Assembly: GCA_037903355.1 (NCBI GenBank)
Contig: JBAJFE010000012.1
Coordinates: forward strand, 248,001 to 312,000
Direction: 5' to 3'
Origin: Trichuris trichiura
Lineage: Eukaryota > Nematoda > Enoplea > Trichinellida > Trichuridae
Length of the DNA: 64,000 nucleotides
In this document: positions 35,130 to 46,101 of the stretch, one piece after another
Layout: each line of letters begins with the position of its first letter
Numbering within the stretch: the first letter of the stretch is position 1
Made by a program: the position numbers and the translations under genes
The notes under the pieces: model-generated
Databases searched by the model: none
The model's input: only the letters and a program-made list of their open reading frames with translations
Told to the model about the DNA's origin: nothing

Positions 35130-35834
35130 ATGAGATTTTGCTGCAAAGAGTTAGGTAGCACAATATTTACGCCTGTCGATAGGAACAGTTCTATCGCTGA
35201 TTTTGTAAAGCTGAGCAGGGAGCGTATCTTGAGTTGGATGAAGCGATTGCAAGACGTGGCTGGAGAGTCGTTGGTCAGCAATCCTCTTGTTATAGGCGGT
35301 CCAGACTGCCTGGTCGAGATTGATGAGACCCTCTTTTCCAAGAGGAGGCCTCACAGTGGAAGACTGTACTCAAGACAGTGGGTCATCAGGGGCGTACGTC
35401 GTGAAACCGGTGAGTCCTTCCTTGTGCCCATTGCAGACCGTACTAGCCGGACGTTGATACCGCTGATAATTCGGTATATTAGACCCGGCACTACGGTCGT
35501 AGCTGACGGCTGGCTAGGGTATCGCAGTCTGTCAGAGGAGGATTTTATTAACTTAAGAGTGAATCACTCCATCAATTTTGTGCGCCCCAAGGAGACTGTG
35601 CAAACCCTATGGGCACAAGTGAAACGGGCAAACGAACGCCGGTACGATGCGAGAGGGTTGGACTCGTACTTGTGCGAGTTCATGTGGCGCCGAAGGCTAC
35701 GTCCCCATGAAGACCCATTTGACAAAATCTTGGAAGACAGCCACCTACTGTGCGCCACTGTGAATTCATCTGTATATATCGCTGTAAATAAAATTGTACA
35801 TTGCTGTTGTTTCGAAAGACAAGATGTCTTTTAA
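35130..35834 (+). CDS. Merlin/IS1016-type (ISXO2-like) transposase ORF
   Basis: An intact 234-aa frame with the ISXO2-like DDE fold typical of Merlin transposons: VEIDETLFSKRR (first Asp), TTVVADGWLGY (second Asp) and a C-terminal LWAQVKRANERR...CEFMWRRR helix region. The third acid, usually Glu two or three residues before the conserved Trp (IExxW), appears to be Gln here (VQTLW). The N-terminal zinc-binding part of full Merlin transposases is missing or very short. Either the protein is catalytically dead but still open, or it is an intact frame kept for another role. No terminal inverted repeats were identified. Confidence 0.85.
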   Translation: MRFCCKELGSTIFTPVDRNSSIADFVKLSRERILSWMKRLQDVAGESLVSNPLVIGGPDCLVEIDETLFSKRRPHSGRLYSRQWVIRGVRRETGESFLVPIADRTSRTLIPLIIRYIRPGTTVVADGWLGYRSLSEEDFINLRVNHSINFVRPKETVQTLWAQVKRANERRYDARGLDSYLCEFMWRRRLRPHEDPFDKILEDSHLLCATVNSSVYIAVNKIVHCCCFERQDVF

Positions 35835-35970
35835 CAGGCTTGAATAGTTTCATAGTAGATCTTCAGATTCACGGGTTTGGCCTGTTGGATGTATCTGTAA
35901 GTAAACTTCAAAATGCCCTACCAACGGATGGATGAGCAAATTGTAAGAGAAAATACAGAACAATTTGTAT

Positions 35971-36012
35971 ACCGTACGTTTCGGAACTGCTCGTGTTCCG
36001 TCGTCAGCAGTG
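35971..36012 (-). ncRNA. Hammerhead ribozyme of Penelope element 1
   Basis: On the minus strand, downstream of the element's stop codon: CTGACGA core, stem II CGGAAC/GTTCCG with a 7-nt loop, GAAACGT, and stem I ACTG/CGGT (one G-U). Every invariant core base is present. Helix III is minimal (ACGT), the form that normally needs dimerisation. Confidence 0.78.
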
Positions 36013-36075
36013 TTGGGGAGAAGGTGTTTATTCGGTAAGGGGTTTATATAGCGCATGGGTACAATGGGTGTTTGA

Positions 36076-37375
36076 TTAGTTGGGTAGGGCGCAGCACTGG
36101 AATTTGTTAATCAGCGCAGCCCATACTTCACTAACCTCCACGCTATTGTCGCGATTGATAGTGGAGTTGCTCTGGATATACAGAGCCTCCTTAATACGCC
36201 TAAGATGTAATAAGTTTTCGTGGCATATGATCTTCGGGTGCGGGGCAAGTGTGCACCGAGACACGTGCTCCACGATAACCGAGGCATTTATCGCGTCCTC
36301 CATGGCTTTTCGAGGGTCCGTTGTCGGTGGACGCCCCGGGCCGGTGGCCTGTACCCCATTGAGTCTTCGTTCGGCGTTCTTGTATGTCAACACATTCTTC
36401 ATGTGTTGGCCGAATCTCTTAAGTAAAGTGTTGCCTGTTTCTCCTATGTAGGAGGCGTTGCAACCACACTTTATTTGGTAAACGACACCGGGTCTGCTGT
36501 CAAAAGGAACCTTGATCTTGTCATTTCTCACAATCGAACGAAGATTACATGAACTTTTAAATCTCACGTTGTAATTTAAGGAGCGCCCCAGTCTCCTGAT
36601 CCGTTCACTTAAACTACTGTAGTACGGAAGGAGCAGCACTGGGCGTTGTTGGTTATCAGGCGGGGACGGTGATGAAGGTTTATTTTGTTGGCACTGTTTA
36701 ATAATGGAATTGATGAATTTACTGGGGTATTCGTTACTGCATAGTGTGTTATAAATGTGTCTTAATTCTGTATTTAAATATTCGGGGTCACAAACCGTTA
36801 GGGCCCTGTCAACCATCCCTTTAACTATACCTCTTTTAACTGAAATAGGGTGATGAGAAGAAAAGTTTAGGTGCCGGTCCGAGCGGGTGGGTTTCCTATA
36901 AACTGTTGCTCTTAACTTATTCCCTTGTTTAATGACTAAGACATCTAGAAAAGGGAGTTTACAATTATTTTCCTTCTCAATGGTTAACGTTATCTGGTTG
37001 GGGAAGAGACCGTTCAGGTGTTCCAAGAGAGTTTCTTCACTGCCTGATTTTATGATGGCAAAGATGTCGTCTACATATCTTTTGAAAACGATAGGAGGGG
37101 CACAGTCTTGCAGAGTGCTGAAGGCTTTTTCTTCGAGATGTTCCATGAAGATTTCCGCAAGTATGGGGGAGAGTGGACTGCCCATAGGTGCACCGTCCTT
37201 TTGTGAGAAGAAACTATCCTGGAATCTGAAGTAGTTGCCCTCGCGCATGCAGAACGACACTAATTTAACTATGTGGGCGGGGTTTAATTTCGTCCTCTGC
37301 AAGATGTTGTCGTCCGCCTCTAACAGAGTTTGAAGCAAGTTAATGGTATATTTTATGGGAACGCTTGCGAAAATC
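36076..37375 (-). mobile_element. Penelope-like retroelement 1, 5' truncated
   Basis: A 420-aa frame from 37338 to 36076, open upstream to about 37375. It has the reverse transcriptase palm (GSPLSPILAEIFM, KRYVDDIFAIIK), RT thumb-type sequence (RATVYRKPTRSDRHLNFSSH) and a C-terminal GIY-YIG endonuclease with a CxC knuckle (IKCGCNASYIGETGNTLLKRF). RT domains 1-3 are missing, so the copy is truncated at its 5' end. The remaining frame has no stop or shift, indicating a fairly young insertion. A hammerhead motif follows about 60 nt downstream, as in element 2. Confidence 0.92.
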
Positions 37376-38915
37376 GTTTTTGCTGTTGTTCGTTTTTTTG
37401 GCGATGAATAGTATGAGCGACAGGAATAAGCGTTACCTTCTTGTGCGTATGTGATCTATAACCATAGCCTGTTCGTGCGACTTTATGTGATATGTAAACT
37501 TGGAGGGAGGCAAACAAACTACTGCACCCCACCAAATGCAGGTTCCTTTCAAAAAACTGCGAACCCTCTTGTTATGCTTTTATTGGCAAGCATCCCGACC
37601 GTCTGGTTGTGTAGTTAAGTCTAGGCCAAAATATACGCGTAACGTTTGACTCTACGTGACGATAGAACGAGATGGCCCCAAGCCAACAGTAAGAAGCTTC
37701 TGGATCACAACAGAGTTTGGCCTGGTTGCCGCGGTTGACCAGTTTTAGTTCAGGCCAGTATGGGCGAGGACGAAACCTAAGCAACAAGGATGTTGCCGAC
37801 AGGATTGTCTCCAGATGACCTATGCCGTGAAGCGAGAAAGGTCGAAACAGAAGCGGGAGGGTGACTTCGCGGATGGATTCGAACAAGTCCTAAAGTTTTA
37901 TGCAGTGTACAAGTGAAGGCTCTGGTAGGCGTAGAAGAGCAGAACCGGCAAAGTTGGTAAGTGAATTAGTTCAGGTAGCGGGTGCAGGCGATGTGTACGC
38001 CTACTTATGACGTAAAAGTTCGTTGGCAGTCCTACTGACGTTTCTAACGTTCAACTAAAGGCGCCGAAACTCGCAGTAAGCATTTTTAAAAAGCGTCATT
38101 TCTGTCGTCACAAACTGATGTCTACTTTCGTGGCTTGTTTGTCGTCGCTAGCAACGTACCTGCTTTTCTCTGTTAAATTTTTTTGGTTACTGTATGTTTG
38201 CGGGCAATGACTGAAAATGTGCTCACTGCCTCCCAGAATAAGCTGACATCGCGTAGCTGAACTTAGAGCTTCAAAATTTATCAACTTTTTACCGGACGAT
38301 TACAGATTTGCTGATTTCATTTCCTCGCCGTAGGAAATTTTGAAAGCTCGTCAAATTGCTTTTACACATCTGGGTTTAAGCTTTGGGTTTCAAGTAATAC
38401 CTGCTAGCGCAGAGATCGTGGTTGCTAGTTACCCACGTGAACCAAGTTTACGGCGGGAACACCCCCTGGCTTACCGATAACCGAGAACAGTGCATTCTTT
38501 ATGATTATCCTAATTTCCTGGTTCTGATGTGTAGCTTAAAGCGTACACAGCTAATCAGTTCTTTTCGTGAAGATTTATCTTTAAATCTAACTGCTTTGTC
38601 AACAAAGAAATGACATGGAAAGTTAAAAATACCTAGACAATTCAAGACGTAGCCCGAATAAACCAATACCACAAAAAATATGCCGCCTGAGGTCGCATGC
38701 TGTAATGCTGGGAGCCCATATCGTTCCTGAAAATCTGCGTCCTCAACTCAGGTTTAAACGTTTTTCACTTTCTAGCACGTAAAAAATAAAACGTGCGCCT
38801 AAGTCGTACGAAAGCACTTTAAGGTTACCTCTAAAGATGCAAAGGTTTCAGACGGGTTGAATGTGTCTGCCAGACAAAATTTAACAAACGGATTAAGTCG
38901 TACACCATACGGTAG
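37376..38915. other. Intergenic, no gene recognised
   Basis: Open frames of 60-104 codons (for example 37572-37886 minus) have no known domain. Nothing else recognised. Confidence 0.45.
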
Positions 38916-39482
38916 TCATTCCTTCGAACTAAGCAAGGTGCAGAGTTCATGGTAAGCCTTATCCATGTCATCATTAATGATAACATGATCGAACAGATAA
39001 GATTCCGCTTCGGCAGCTTTGAGGTCCTTCAATGCAAGGTTGAGACGCTTCTGTATGGCCTCTTCTGTCTCTGTTCCACGATCGCGCAGTCGACTTTCCA
39101 AAACTTCCAAGGAAGGTGGCTTCAAGAGTATGCATATTGGGTTCAGCTTGCTCTTGCGAACCGCCCGTACACCTTGGATTTCGATGTCCAAAATGCATCT
39201 TTTTCCCGCTCGTTGAATGCTATGCACCGATTCTAAACTGGTTCCGTATAAGTTCCCACCAAATTCGGCGTGCTCAAGAAATTCTCCTCTTTCGATTGCT
39301 TCTGTCATCTCGGCCTTTGTAGTGAAATAATACTCAATGCCGTGCCGCTCGCCTGGCCGCGGTTTTCTGGTTGTGTGCGAAATACATACAGCATATTGGT
39401 CAGGATATTCTTGCAACAGTCTCTGCAAAATCGTACTCTTTCCACATCCAGACGGTCCAGATAGAACCACGGGTCTAGACAT
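38916..39482 (-). CDS. GUK1: Guanylate kinase
   Basis: An intron-free 188-aa frame close to the usual 190-200 aa. P-loop GPSGCGKST at about residues 9-17; GMP-binding SHTTRKPRPGE (about 35-45), EYYF and EFGGNLYGTS; the ILDIEIQGV strand; and the lid region RLRDRGTETEEAIQKRL. It converts GMP and ATP to GDP and ADP in the cytosol, the salvage step needed for GTP and cGMP turnover. All substrate-binding motifs are intact. The lack of introns contrasts with the neighbouring RPL6 and EMG1 genes. Confidence 0.95.
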   Translation of the reverse strand: MSRPVVLSGPSGCGKSTILQRLLQEYPDQYAVCISHTTRKPRPGERHGIEYYFTTKAEMTEAIERGEFLEHAEFGGNLYGTSLESVHSIQRAGKRCILDIEIQGVRAVRKSKLNPICILLKPPSLEVLESRLRDRGTETEEAIQKRLNLALKDLKAAEAESYLFDHVIINDDMDKAYHELCTLLSSKE

Positions 39483-39982
39483 TGGATATCCAACAGTTTA
39501 TGAATAGTTCCCGCGTAGTTACTAACAATTAAATATTATTATAGATAGTTGACGCTGTAACTTCAATAAAACAGGGCATAAACTGAAAACAATTAAACGC
39601 TAGCATCCAAACTTCTCAATAGCACACCTAACTTCCTTAAAGCTTTCTCTCAACTCAAAAAACAATTTTCTACAGCATATAGGATTCTCAAGCTAAAGTA
39701 ATTCATATTCGCATACCGCTGACAGAAAACAGTTCGGCTAGTTCGATAATTAATCTTATTTTTCTTAAGATGGCACTAGCGTCGGCACGAAGTACAGCAA
39801 AAATTGCTAAACGGAAGGAAATAAGTCGCGCAATGAGACAATGATAAATGAATATGTTGATGTTTAAAGTAGTCAAATATAGCTTGGAAAAAGCCAGTTA
39901 CTCAACGAGAAGGTAAATGCAACACAAAACACAACGTTAGAGTCTTCCTCTGTCCATCCACAAACAATACAGAATGTTCATA

Positions 39983-40305
39983 GTAATCAGGTTTGTTTTC
40001 TCGTAAACATACGGACAGGTAAGCAACGCCGATTATGGAGTTGAGCATCCCACTGACGCCCTGTGACTTCACCTACCGTCTTATCCTGCCTGTATCTAGT
40101 CTTAAACCTAAACAAGGTGCTCATAGTCTGACTTAGGCTTTCGTAATGGCAGAACAGGATACCCGACCTGCTCACTAATAGAGGCAGTGTAGGGCGGTCT
40201 CATACTTAACACAGTAGAAGAGTGCATTCCTCAAACACTGCGCGCGAGAAATGCAACGCGCCGTCTATCGTACAATAAACGTTCGATTAAAACGAACCTG
40301 ATTAT
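39983..40305. mobile_element. TIR MITE family, copy 1
   Basis: 323 bp with terminal inverted repeats GTAATCAGGTTTGTT... and ...AACGAACCTGATTAT. The interior (ACCTACCGTCTTATCCTG, CTTAAACCTAAAC, GCAGAACAGGATA) matches copy 2 at 45646-45962. No coding capacity. Confidence 0.75.
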
Positions 40306-40568
40306 TTCCAGGATACTGTAATGAATGCAGGTAGACCTCAGTGAAACAATCAAAGCCCCAATTAATGTTTACAAGCCCAACTGTTAGCACTACGTGGTAA
40401 TATACAATTATCATAATCTCATGATGCTTACGCCATTATGTGAATTATAATAAAGGCTATAGACAAAACATTAGGGGTTAAAATTATTTTAGCATAAGAT
40501 AGAGAAGCTTGTTTCGGAGAAATATGATCCGAGCATTCGTTTACTGTTGGCTACAAACGGATCAATTT

Positions 40569-41598
40569 TTAAAACACCATTTCATGGGGAAATTGACCCT
40601 TTTGCAAGCCCCAAGGCGTAGCCAGGTAACCACATATTTCTCGTTTATCATCCCTTTTCTTGATGGCAGCAAAGATAGCCTTATCCACCTTGGCCTGATC
40701 ACGTTTGCGAATTTCGGATACTTTATACCTCTAAAACGAACTATAATTTCAAAGCAGAAATAAGGAAGATGAAATTACCTCCTTCTTCACTGCAAAGATA
40801 TCTGCTTCATTCTTCTTCTGTTTCTTTGCTTTCACTCGACGGAAGTAGTCGTCATTAAGGCGTTTCGGAACACGGAAACCGCCAAGGTCCAATTTAGTTT
40901 TAGTACCAATCACGTAAATCTGATTAATACGACGAAGAGGACAACCATTTAGCTTCAGCGGACCTTAAGGAAAAATGCGTCAACAAAAAGTACTTTGGAG
41001 ACGAATGACTTACCAGTCACGAGAAGCAAACCACTTTTCAATTGTTTTAAGAAAACACAACGCTGAATAGTTAATTCTCAAATGTTGAAAAAACCCACCG
41101 AAGAAGTACTCACTTTACCGCGATGGAGTCCCGCAAGAGTAATGACGATAGTTCCAGGAGTAAGTGATGGTTTTAATTTACGTTGGTGGTTTTTGAAAAG
41201 TTTCTTTGGTGCCAATTCCTTGTGTGGACGCCTGCGCACAACCGAATACAACTTGGGCTTAAAAGAAACAGCTCGTTTAAGACGTCAACAAGCAACTACT
41301 ACAGCCGATACAGGTTTGCGCTTTAGAATTCTGCGCCTTTTTCCATTTTTCTCGCCACCAATAGGTTTGGAGATGTACCGTTGTTTGGGTTTCCGCTTTT
41401 CCGGAACTGGCGGCTTCAAAATGCAAATTCAAAGCAGAAAGACTTCAGCTTTACAAACGATACCTTTTTACTAATTCTTTTGAAAACAGCCCGCTTTTCG
41501 TACATTCGCGCCCGAGAGAAAAGCATTAGTCCGGACTTACCAAGGGGGCTATTGCGCACAGGCTTTCTTCGCGGCTTTTTTTTCTTCTCCTCAGCCAT
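40569..41598 (-). CDS. RPL6: 60S ribosomal protein L6 (eL6)
   Basis: Six exons: 41464-41598, 41312-41413, 41114-41257, 41014-41062, 40779-40963 and 40569-40730. Introns are 48-54 nt and phases match throughout; 258 aa. Features: a Lys-rich N-terminus (MAEEKKKKPRRKP), RARMYEKRAVFKR, ISKPIGGEKNG, the KOW-like LTPGTIVITLAGLHRGKR, VFLKQLKSGLLLVTGPL, PLRRINQIYVIGTKTKLDL, and a basic C-terminal helix ending HEMVF (HKLVF in vertebrates). eL6 is a structural protein of the large ribosomal subunit. The 49-nt fourth exon carries exactly the RCVFLKQL segment that is otherwise missing. Confidence 0.95.
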
Positions 41599-42547
41599 CG
41601 CGACTGCAAATAACGAAAATGTGATACTCTGGAGAACTCATATTCTACGCAGGAAGAACTTATTTTGCGAAGATTACTTGACCAATCACGCGTGTAAAGA
41701 ACGAATATCTACTAAATAGCAAGATACGACAAAAAACATAACCCAAATCAAACCAGCAATCGGAAATTCGCTAGGCTTTAAGCAACAAGCGCTAATACTT
41801 CGATTAGTAAAGTCATTCTTCGCAAAACAGTAAAAGACCACCTTTCGAATACAGTATTAAATATCTCCAGGTAACACTGTTTACTGTATTCAAAGCGGAA
41901 CTAAAAGTGTTAAACAAATCTCCGAGAACAAGTGACCTACTCTAGTTGGCCCGTGAAATCGAATACAGTGCAAGGCTTCGGATGATTTCTGTTTTTCGTG
42001 AGCCATAAAAGAATTAAACAACATCTTGATTTGTTGCCAGTATCTTTTTGTTAAATCTTAGCTAACCTAACCTACAACGTACTAGTCACCCGAAAAAATT
42101 GCTCTTCCATAATAACTCGCTCCCAAAGTGCGTTTTCCTTTAAAAAAAAGAATAAATCTGTTTGCTTGGCTAGGATGGTAAGGCTTTACGGAAAATTTTG
42201 GATTTACGTGGTAAATACAAATTCCAGCGCGGGAGAGAACACCGAATAAAGCCTAAGAAGATTACTCATATTCGTAGCAATTAGTGAGGAACGTAATACC
42301 ACGTAAGGTACAGTAGGAAACGAAAGAAAAGAACATCTGCAAGTCATTTTAACAAATCATCCTGCAGGAGAATGAAGTGGATCTTTAAATTCGTAACCAT
42401 CTTATAGATTGGAAATTAAGATGTACATTAGAAATAGGATTTGCTTTAAGTTCACACTTTGCAAGACGTCCTTTGCAGTTTCAGCAAAAAAGGCCCTGAG
42501 CGTGCAGTCAAAAAATAGATGCGATTTGGATAATAAAATTTAAAATA
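41599..42547. other. Intergenic; RPL6 upstream region
   Basis: No gene recognised. Holds the RPL6 promoter and runs up to the outer boundary of Penelope element 2. Confidence 0.5.
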
Positions 42548-42606
42548 AGTTTGGCTTCTTTTTTTACGGATTTTCTATGTCCCGTTGAAAAACTTTTATT
42601 AATAAA

Positions 42607-42656
42607 CTGTCCGTAGCTTTCGGGTCCGAACTTGACCCGTCATCAGCGGTCTAAGG
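42607..42656 (-). ncRNA. Hammerhead ribozyme of Penelope element 2
   Basis: Minus strand: stem I ACCG, CTGATGA, stem II CGGGTC/GACCCG with a 6-7-nt loop, GAAAGCT, A, CGG. All conserved core nucleotides are intact and stem II is perfect. It lies about 130 nt after the stop codon of the element. Confidence 0.85.
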
Positions 42657-42784
42657 ATTGACGTATGAATAAAGTGCACTAGTAACGTGCAAGGTGTATA
42701 TCTGTTAAAAGGCCCGTGTTTTAAAGTGGGCCTTGTAGTTCTTTTCTCTTTGTCTGTCAACAGTTCAAGCGGGTGTATCCAATT

Positions 42785-45526
42785 TTAGTTGAGCGAGCAA
42801 CAATTCAAGCGCTTTACAATATTCGTCCATATTTCATTTATTTCCGCTCCTTTATCTCGGTTGTAGGTTTTGTTGTTTCTAATATACAGAGCTTCCTTAA
42901 TTTTTCGTAAGCGTGCATTCTTTTCATAAAGTAAAACTTTTGCGCCCAGGCTTAGATTGCAATGTGATGCGTGTTCCACAACAGCCGAGGCTAGTATTGC
43001 CTTCTCCACGGTGATCCTTGGGTCTGATATTGGTCTTCCACGTTGTCTTGTGTGGTTGCTGCCGTTGCTGAGAAAGTTTTTAGCGTTGTTATAAGTGGTT
43101 AAACTTTTTATGTGTTCATTGAATCTGTTTTCGAGGGTGTTGCCCGTTTTCCCAATGTACACTCCTGAACAGGGACATTCGATTGCGTAGACCATAGTTT
43201 CTCGACCTTTTTTGCCCCAGGGCTCCCCTGGGCCTTGTCAGGCCCCACTGGGGCCTCCCTAGGCCTTGTCAGCCCCCCCCCCTAATCCTTGTAAGGGCCC
43301 ACCGTTTATTGGGACAATCTCCTGCCGCATTATCCTCCAGGGCCCCCTGGCTTCCAGGGCCCACGTTGAGAAACATTGGCGTAGACTAATCCTGTCCTTT
43401 TGTTTTCTGGGATTTTCGTTTTGTCCTTCCAGAGAATTGTCCTGAGGTTGAGGAAGTCTTTGAAAAAGACTCGGAACCCTAACCGTTTTCCTAACTGGAC
43501 AATCTTTTCTCCTAGTCCTGCCACATAGGGGATAACTAAGCGTATATCAGGCAAATTACTTAGTTGCCGTGATTCCTGGTTGCGCAGCTTTTGCTTGAAT
43601 ACTTGGTCAATAAAAGATTTCGGGTAGTCATTTTTGTAGAATGTTTTTCTAATGTAGTTGAATTCCGATTGGAGAAATTCTGGATCACATAAATTGATTG
43701 CTCTGTTAATCATTCCCGAGAGGATTCCGCGCATTACTGAGCGTGGATGGTGCGATGAGAAATTAAGATATTGGTCAGTGTGTGTTGGTTTTCTGTAAAC
43801 TCTGGTTTTTAGTCCTTGATTAGTGCGAATAATCAGTGTGTCAAGGAAGGGGAGGGTTCGGTTTGATTCTTTCTCCATTGTAAAAACGATTTGATTGGGG
43901 CATACGCTGTTAAGAAATTCTAGAAACTGTTCTTCCTTTCCATTTTTGATAATTACGAAGATGTCATCTACGTATCTTTTGAATAGTCGTGGGGCTATTT
44001 GCCTATCTACCGTTTTCAACATTTGCCTTTCAAAACTCTCCATGAATATTTCGGCCGGGATAGGAGATAGTGGGTTGCCCATAGGGACACCGTTAGATTG
44101 TTTGTAGAACTTATTATCAAACATGAAGTAAATTGCTTTCTTGCATACAGAATGATACCAACTTGACAATGTGGAAAGGATTTAACTTGGTTCTGGTGAA
44201 CAAATTTGTGTCTGTATTGAGGAGATTGTATAGTGTATCGAGAGTTTTCGAAATCGGAATGCTAGGGAATAAATCTTTTACATCGTAGCTAACTAAGATT
44301 TCGTCCGGTTCTAGATGGTATTTTCGTATTTCGTTGACGAAGGTGTTACTATTTTTAACGAAGGACGGTTCTTTGCCAGTTAGTGGTTTGATCACCTTTT
44401 TCAAATATCGGCTGAGCTCACTTGTGGTGCTGTTAATTGTGGAAACTATTGGTCTTAGTGGGACCTCCGGTTTGTGCACTTTAGGCAGGCCGTAGAGCTG
44501 AGGGGGTCTGTAATTTGATGTGAACCTAAGATGTTTCGCTATCTTGATGATTTCTGGTTCCTTGGTTTCTGTGCCGTATGTGATGAGAAGGGAACGAAGA
44601 TTCTTCCGTGACAATTCTGTAGGGTCATTGGGCAAAGGTGTATAACTGTCGGTGTTCAAGATAGTTATCATTTTTTCGTTGTAGGTGGTTCTGTCGAGTA
44701 GGACAATTCTATTGCCTTTATCTGCTTTAGTTATAATTCTATCAGGCTGCCTTTTAAGTCGATTTAAGCAGTTGATCTCATATCGCCTTAAGTTTGGTGT
44801 GGTGTTGAAGCGGTGATCTAGGATTAACGTAGATAAATCCCGCTTGATCTGCGTGGCTTTCTGTGGATCAACTGAAGATAGGCTGTCTTCAACCGAGGCA
44901 ATGATGTCAAGAAAAGGTGGCTGTTTGGGAGTTGGTACAAAGTTCAGTCCTTTTCTCAGGATAGTTTTTTCACTTTCGTTTAGAGGTAAGGAGCTGAGAT
45001 TTATTACCTTTGTGTTTAGGTCTGAACCACTGGTTCTTTGCGGAGGATTTCTGTAGGAGTTTCGAGTAGTCGTCGAGAATCACACCTGAAGGCTTTCAAA
45101 TTTTCTTTTTAGCACTTGTTTCTGCGATATGCAAACTGTTTTTTTGGCGAAGTCCACATGCCTGATTAAGGCTTCGTAAATTGTATAATGTAACCGGCTT
45201 CTGAGGAAATCCAACTTGCTATTATAATCTGTTCGTATATTCGCTAATGTGTATCGGTGTTTTCTTATGACATTTCTTAATAGCGACATTCCACTTGAAA
45301 ACAAGATTCTTTTGGAGTGCTCGTCCAGGTTCTGACCCCATTTTAGTCGAAAGCACTTGGGTAAAGTTCCATGATCTCTACATTTCAGCAGGAAAGTTGG
45401 TTTTCCTTGTATAAGACCAGCTTTTATATGTAGTTGTTCTAGATGTCTTGCTGCTGACAGAAGGGGTGTTCCGTACACACCTCGTATCGTTTTGAAGATA
45501 TAGTGGGACATAGAAAATCCGTACAA
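42785..45526 (-). pseudogene. Penelope-like RT/GIY-YIG polyprotein, disrupted
   Basis: Coding region read from 45526 down. The N-terminal part ends at one in-frame TGA (45080-45082) and the same frame then continues. It gives the palm-type RT (PDRIITKADKGNRIVLLD, QLYGLPKVHKPEVPLRPIVS, DVKDLFPSIP), a frameshift near 44120-44160, then GVPMGNPLSPIPAEIFM and KRYVDDIFVIIK. A MITE at 43193-43378 interrupts the frame, followed by the GIY-YIG domain (CPCSGVYIGKTGNTL) and the C-terminus NCCSLN. Only three lesions separate it from an intact frame. Confidence 0.9.
43193..43378. mobile_element. GC-rich hAT MITE inside Penelope element 2
   Basis: 186 bp with hAT-type ends CATAGTTTCTCGACC and CGTTGAGAAACATTG and an exact 8-bp target duplication GCGTAGAC (43185-43192 and 43379-43386). 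The interior is rich in GGCCCC/GGGGCC palindromes. Inserted after the Penelope element, which dates the two events relative to each other. Confidence 0.93.
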
Positions 45527-45645
45527 AAAGAAGCCAAAAAATGAAATTATTTGGTCCCGTACGAAGACACTATATCTTAAAATAAGTTTGTAACTATTAC
45601 AGATGATTCATTTAATAAAAACACAATCAATACAGTACCCTTAGA

Positions 45646-45962
45646 GTAATCATGTTTGTTGCACACGTAAACATACGATACGATAAATAAAGCCGATTCT
45701 GCGGTTCTGCGTCCTACCGTCGTATCCTGACTTCGCTGGGCATCTTGGCCTGTCTTTACTAAGCTTAAACTTAAGCGTAGGGTTAATTTTTACGCCTAGG
45801 CTTAGGTAAGAGGAGAACAGAACAACGTGTAAGCTAACCAACAAAGGCAGAACAGAACACCTACATGCTAAAGATGAAGGAAACGTGCATCCTTCAAGCA
45901 CTACGAACGAAAAAAGAGCAATTCTGTTTTTACTGTTTACGACCAGAACGAGCCTGATTACT
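45646..45962. mobile_element. TIR MITE family, copy 2
   Basis: 317 bp with ends GTAATCATGTTTGTT and GAGCCTGATTAC; interior shared with copy 1 at 39983-40305. Pieces of the same interior (CTTAAACTTAAGCGTA, CTTAGGTAAG) recur near 12060, 19905, 60530 and 62800. Confidence 0.75.
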
Positions 45963-46101
45963 GTTAAAGTTACTGTACTGTTTGAGGGAAGATGGTGCAA
46001 GAGGTCCAAACGGTGTTGTTTATAATGAAAGGCGACGTCTTTTGGCTTTATTTAGCAAACGAGCCTATTTCACAAAGGCGAAGATGGTAACAAGGAATTG
46101 G

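Larger units (their letters stand above)
42548..45527 (-). mobile_element. Penelope-like retroelement 2, nearly full length
   Basis: About 3 kb. The two ends carry an inverted terminal repeat of about 33 bp (TTTGGCTTCTTTTT...CTATGTCCC at 42548-42580 and its reverse complement near 45494-45527). Inside are the complete N-terminal, RT and GIY-YIG coding region, a 3' UTR and a hammerhead ribozyme. A hAT MITE has inserted into the coding region. The arms of the ST13-intron repeats share pieces with this element's 3' part. Confidence 0.88.
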
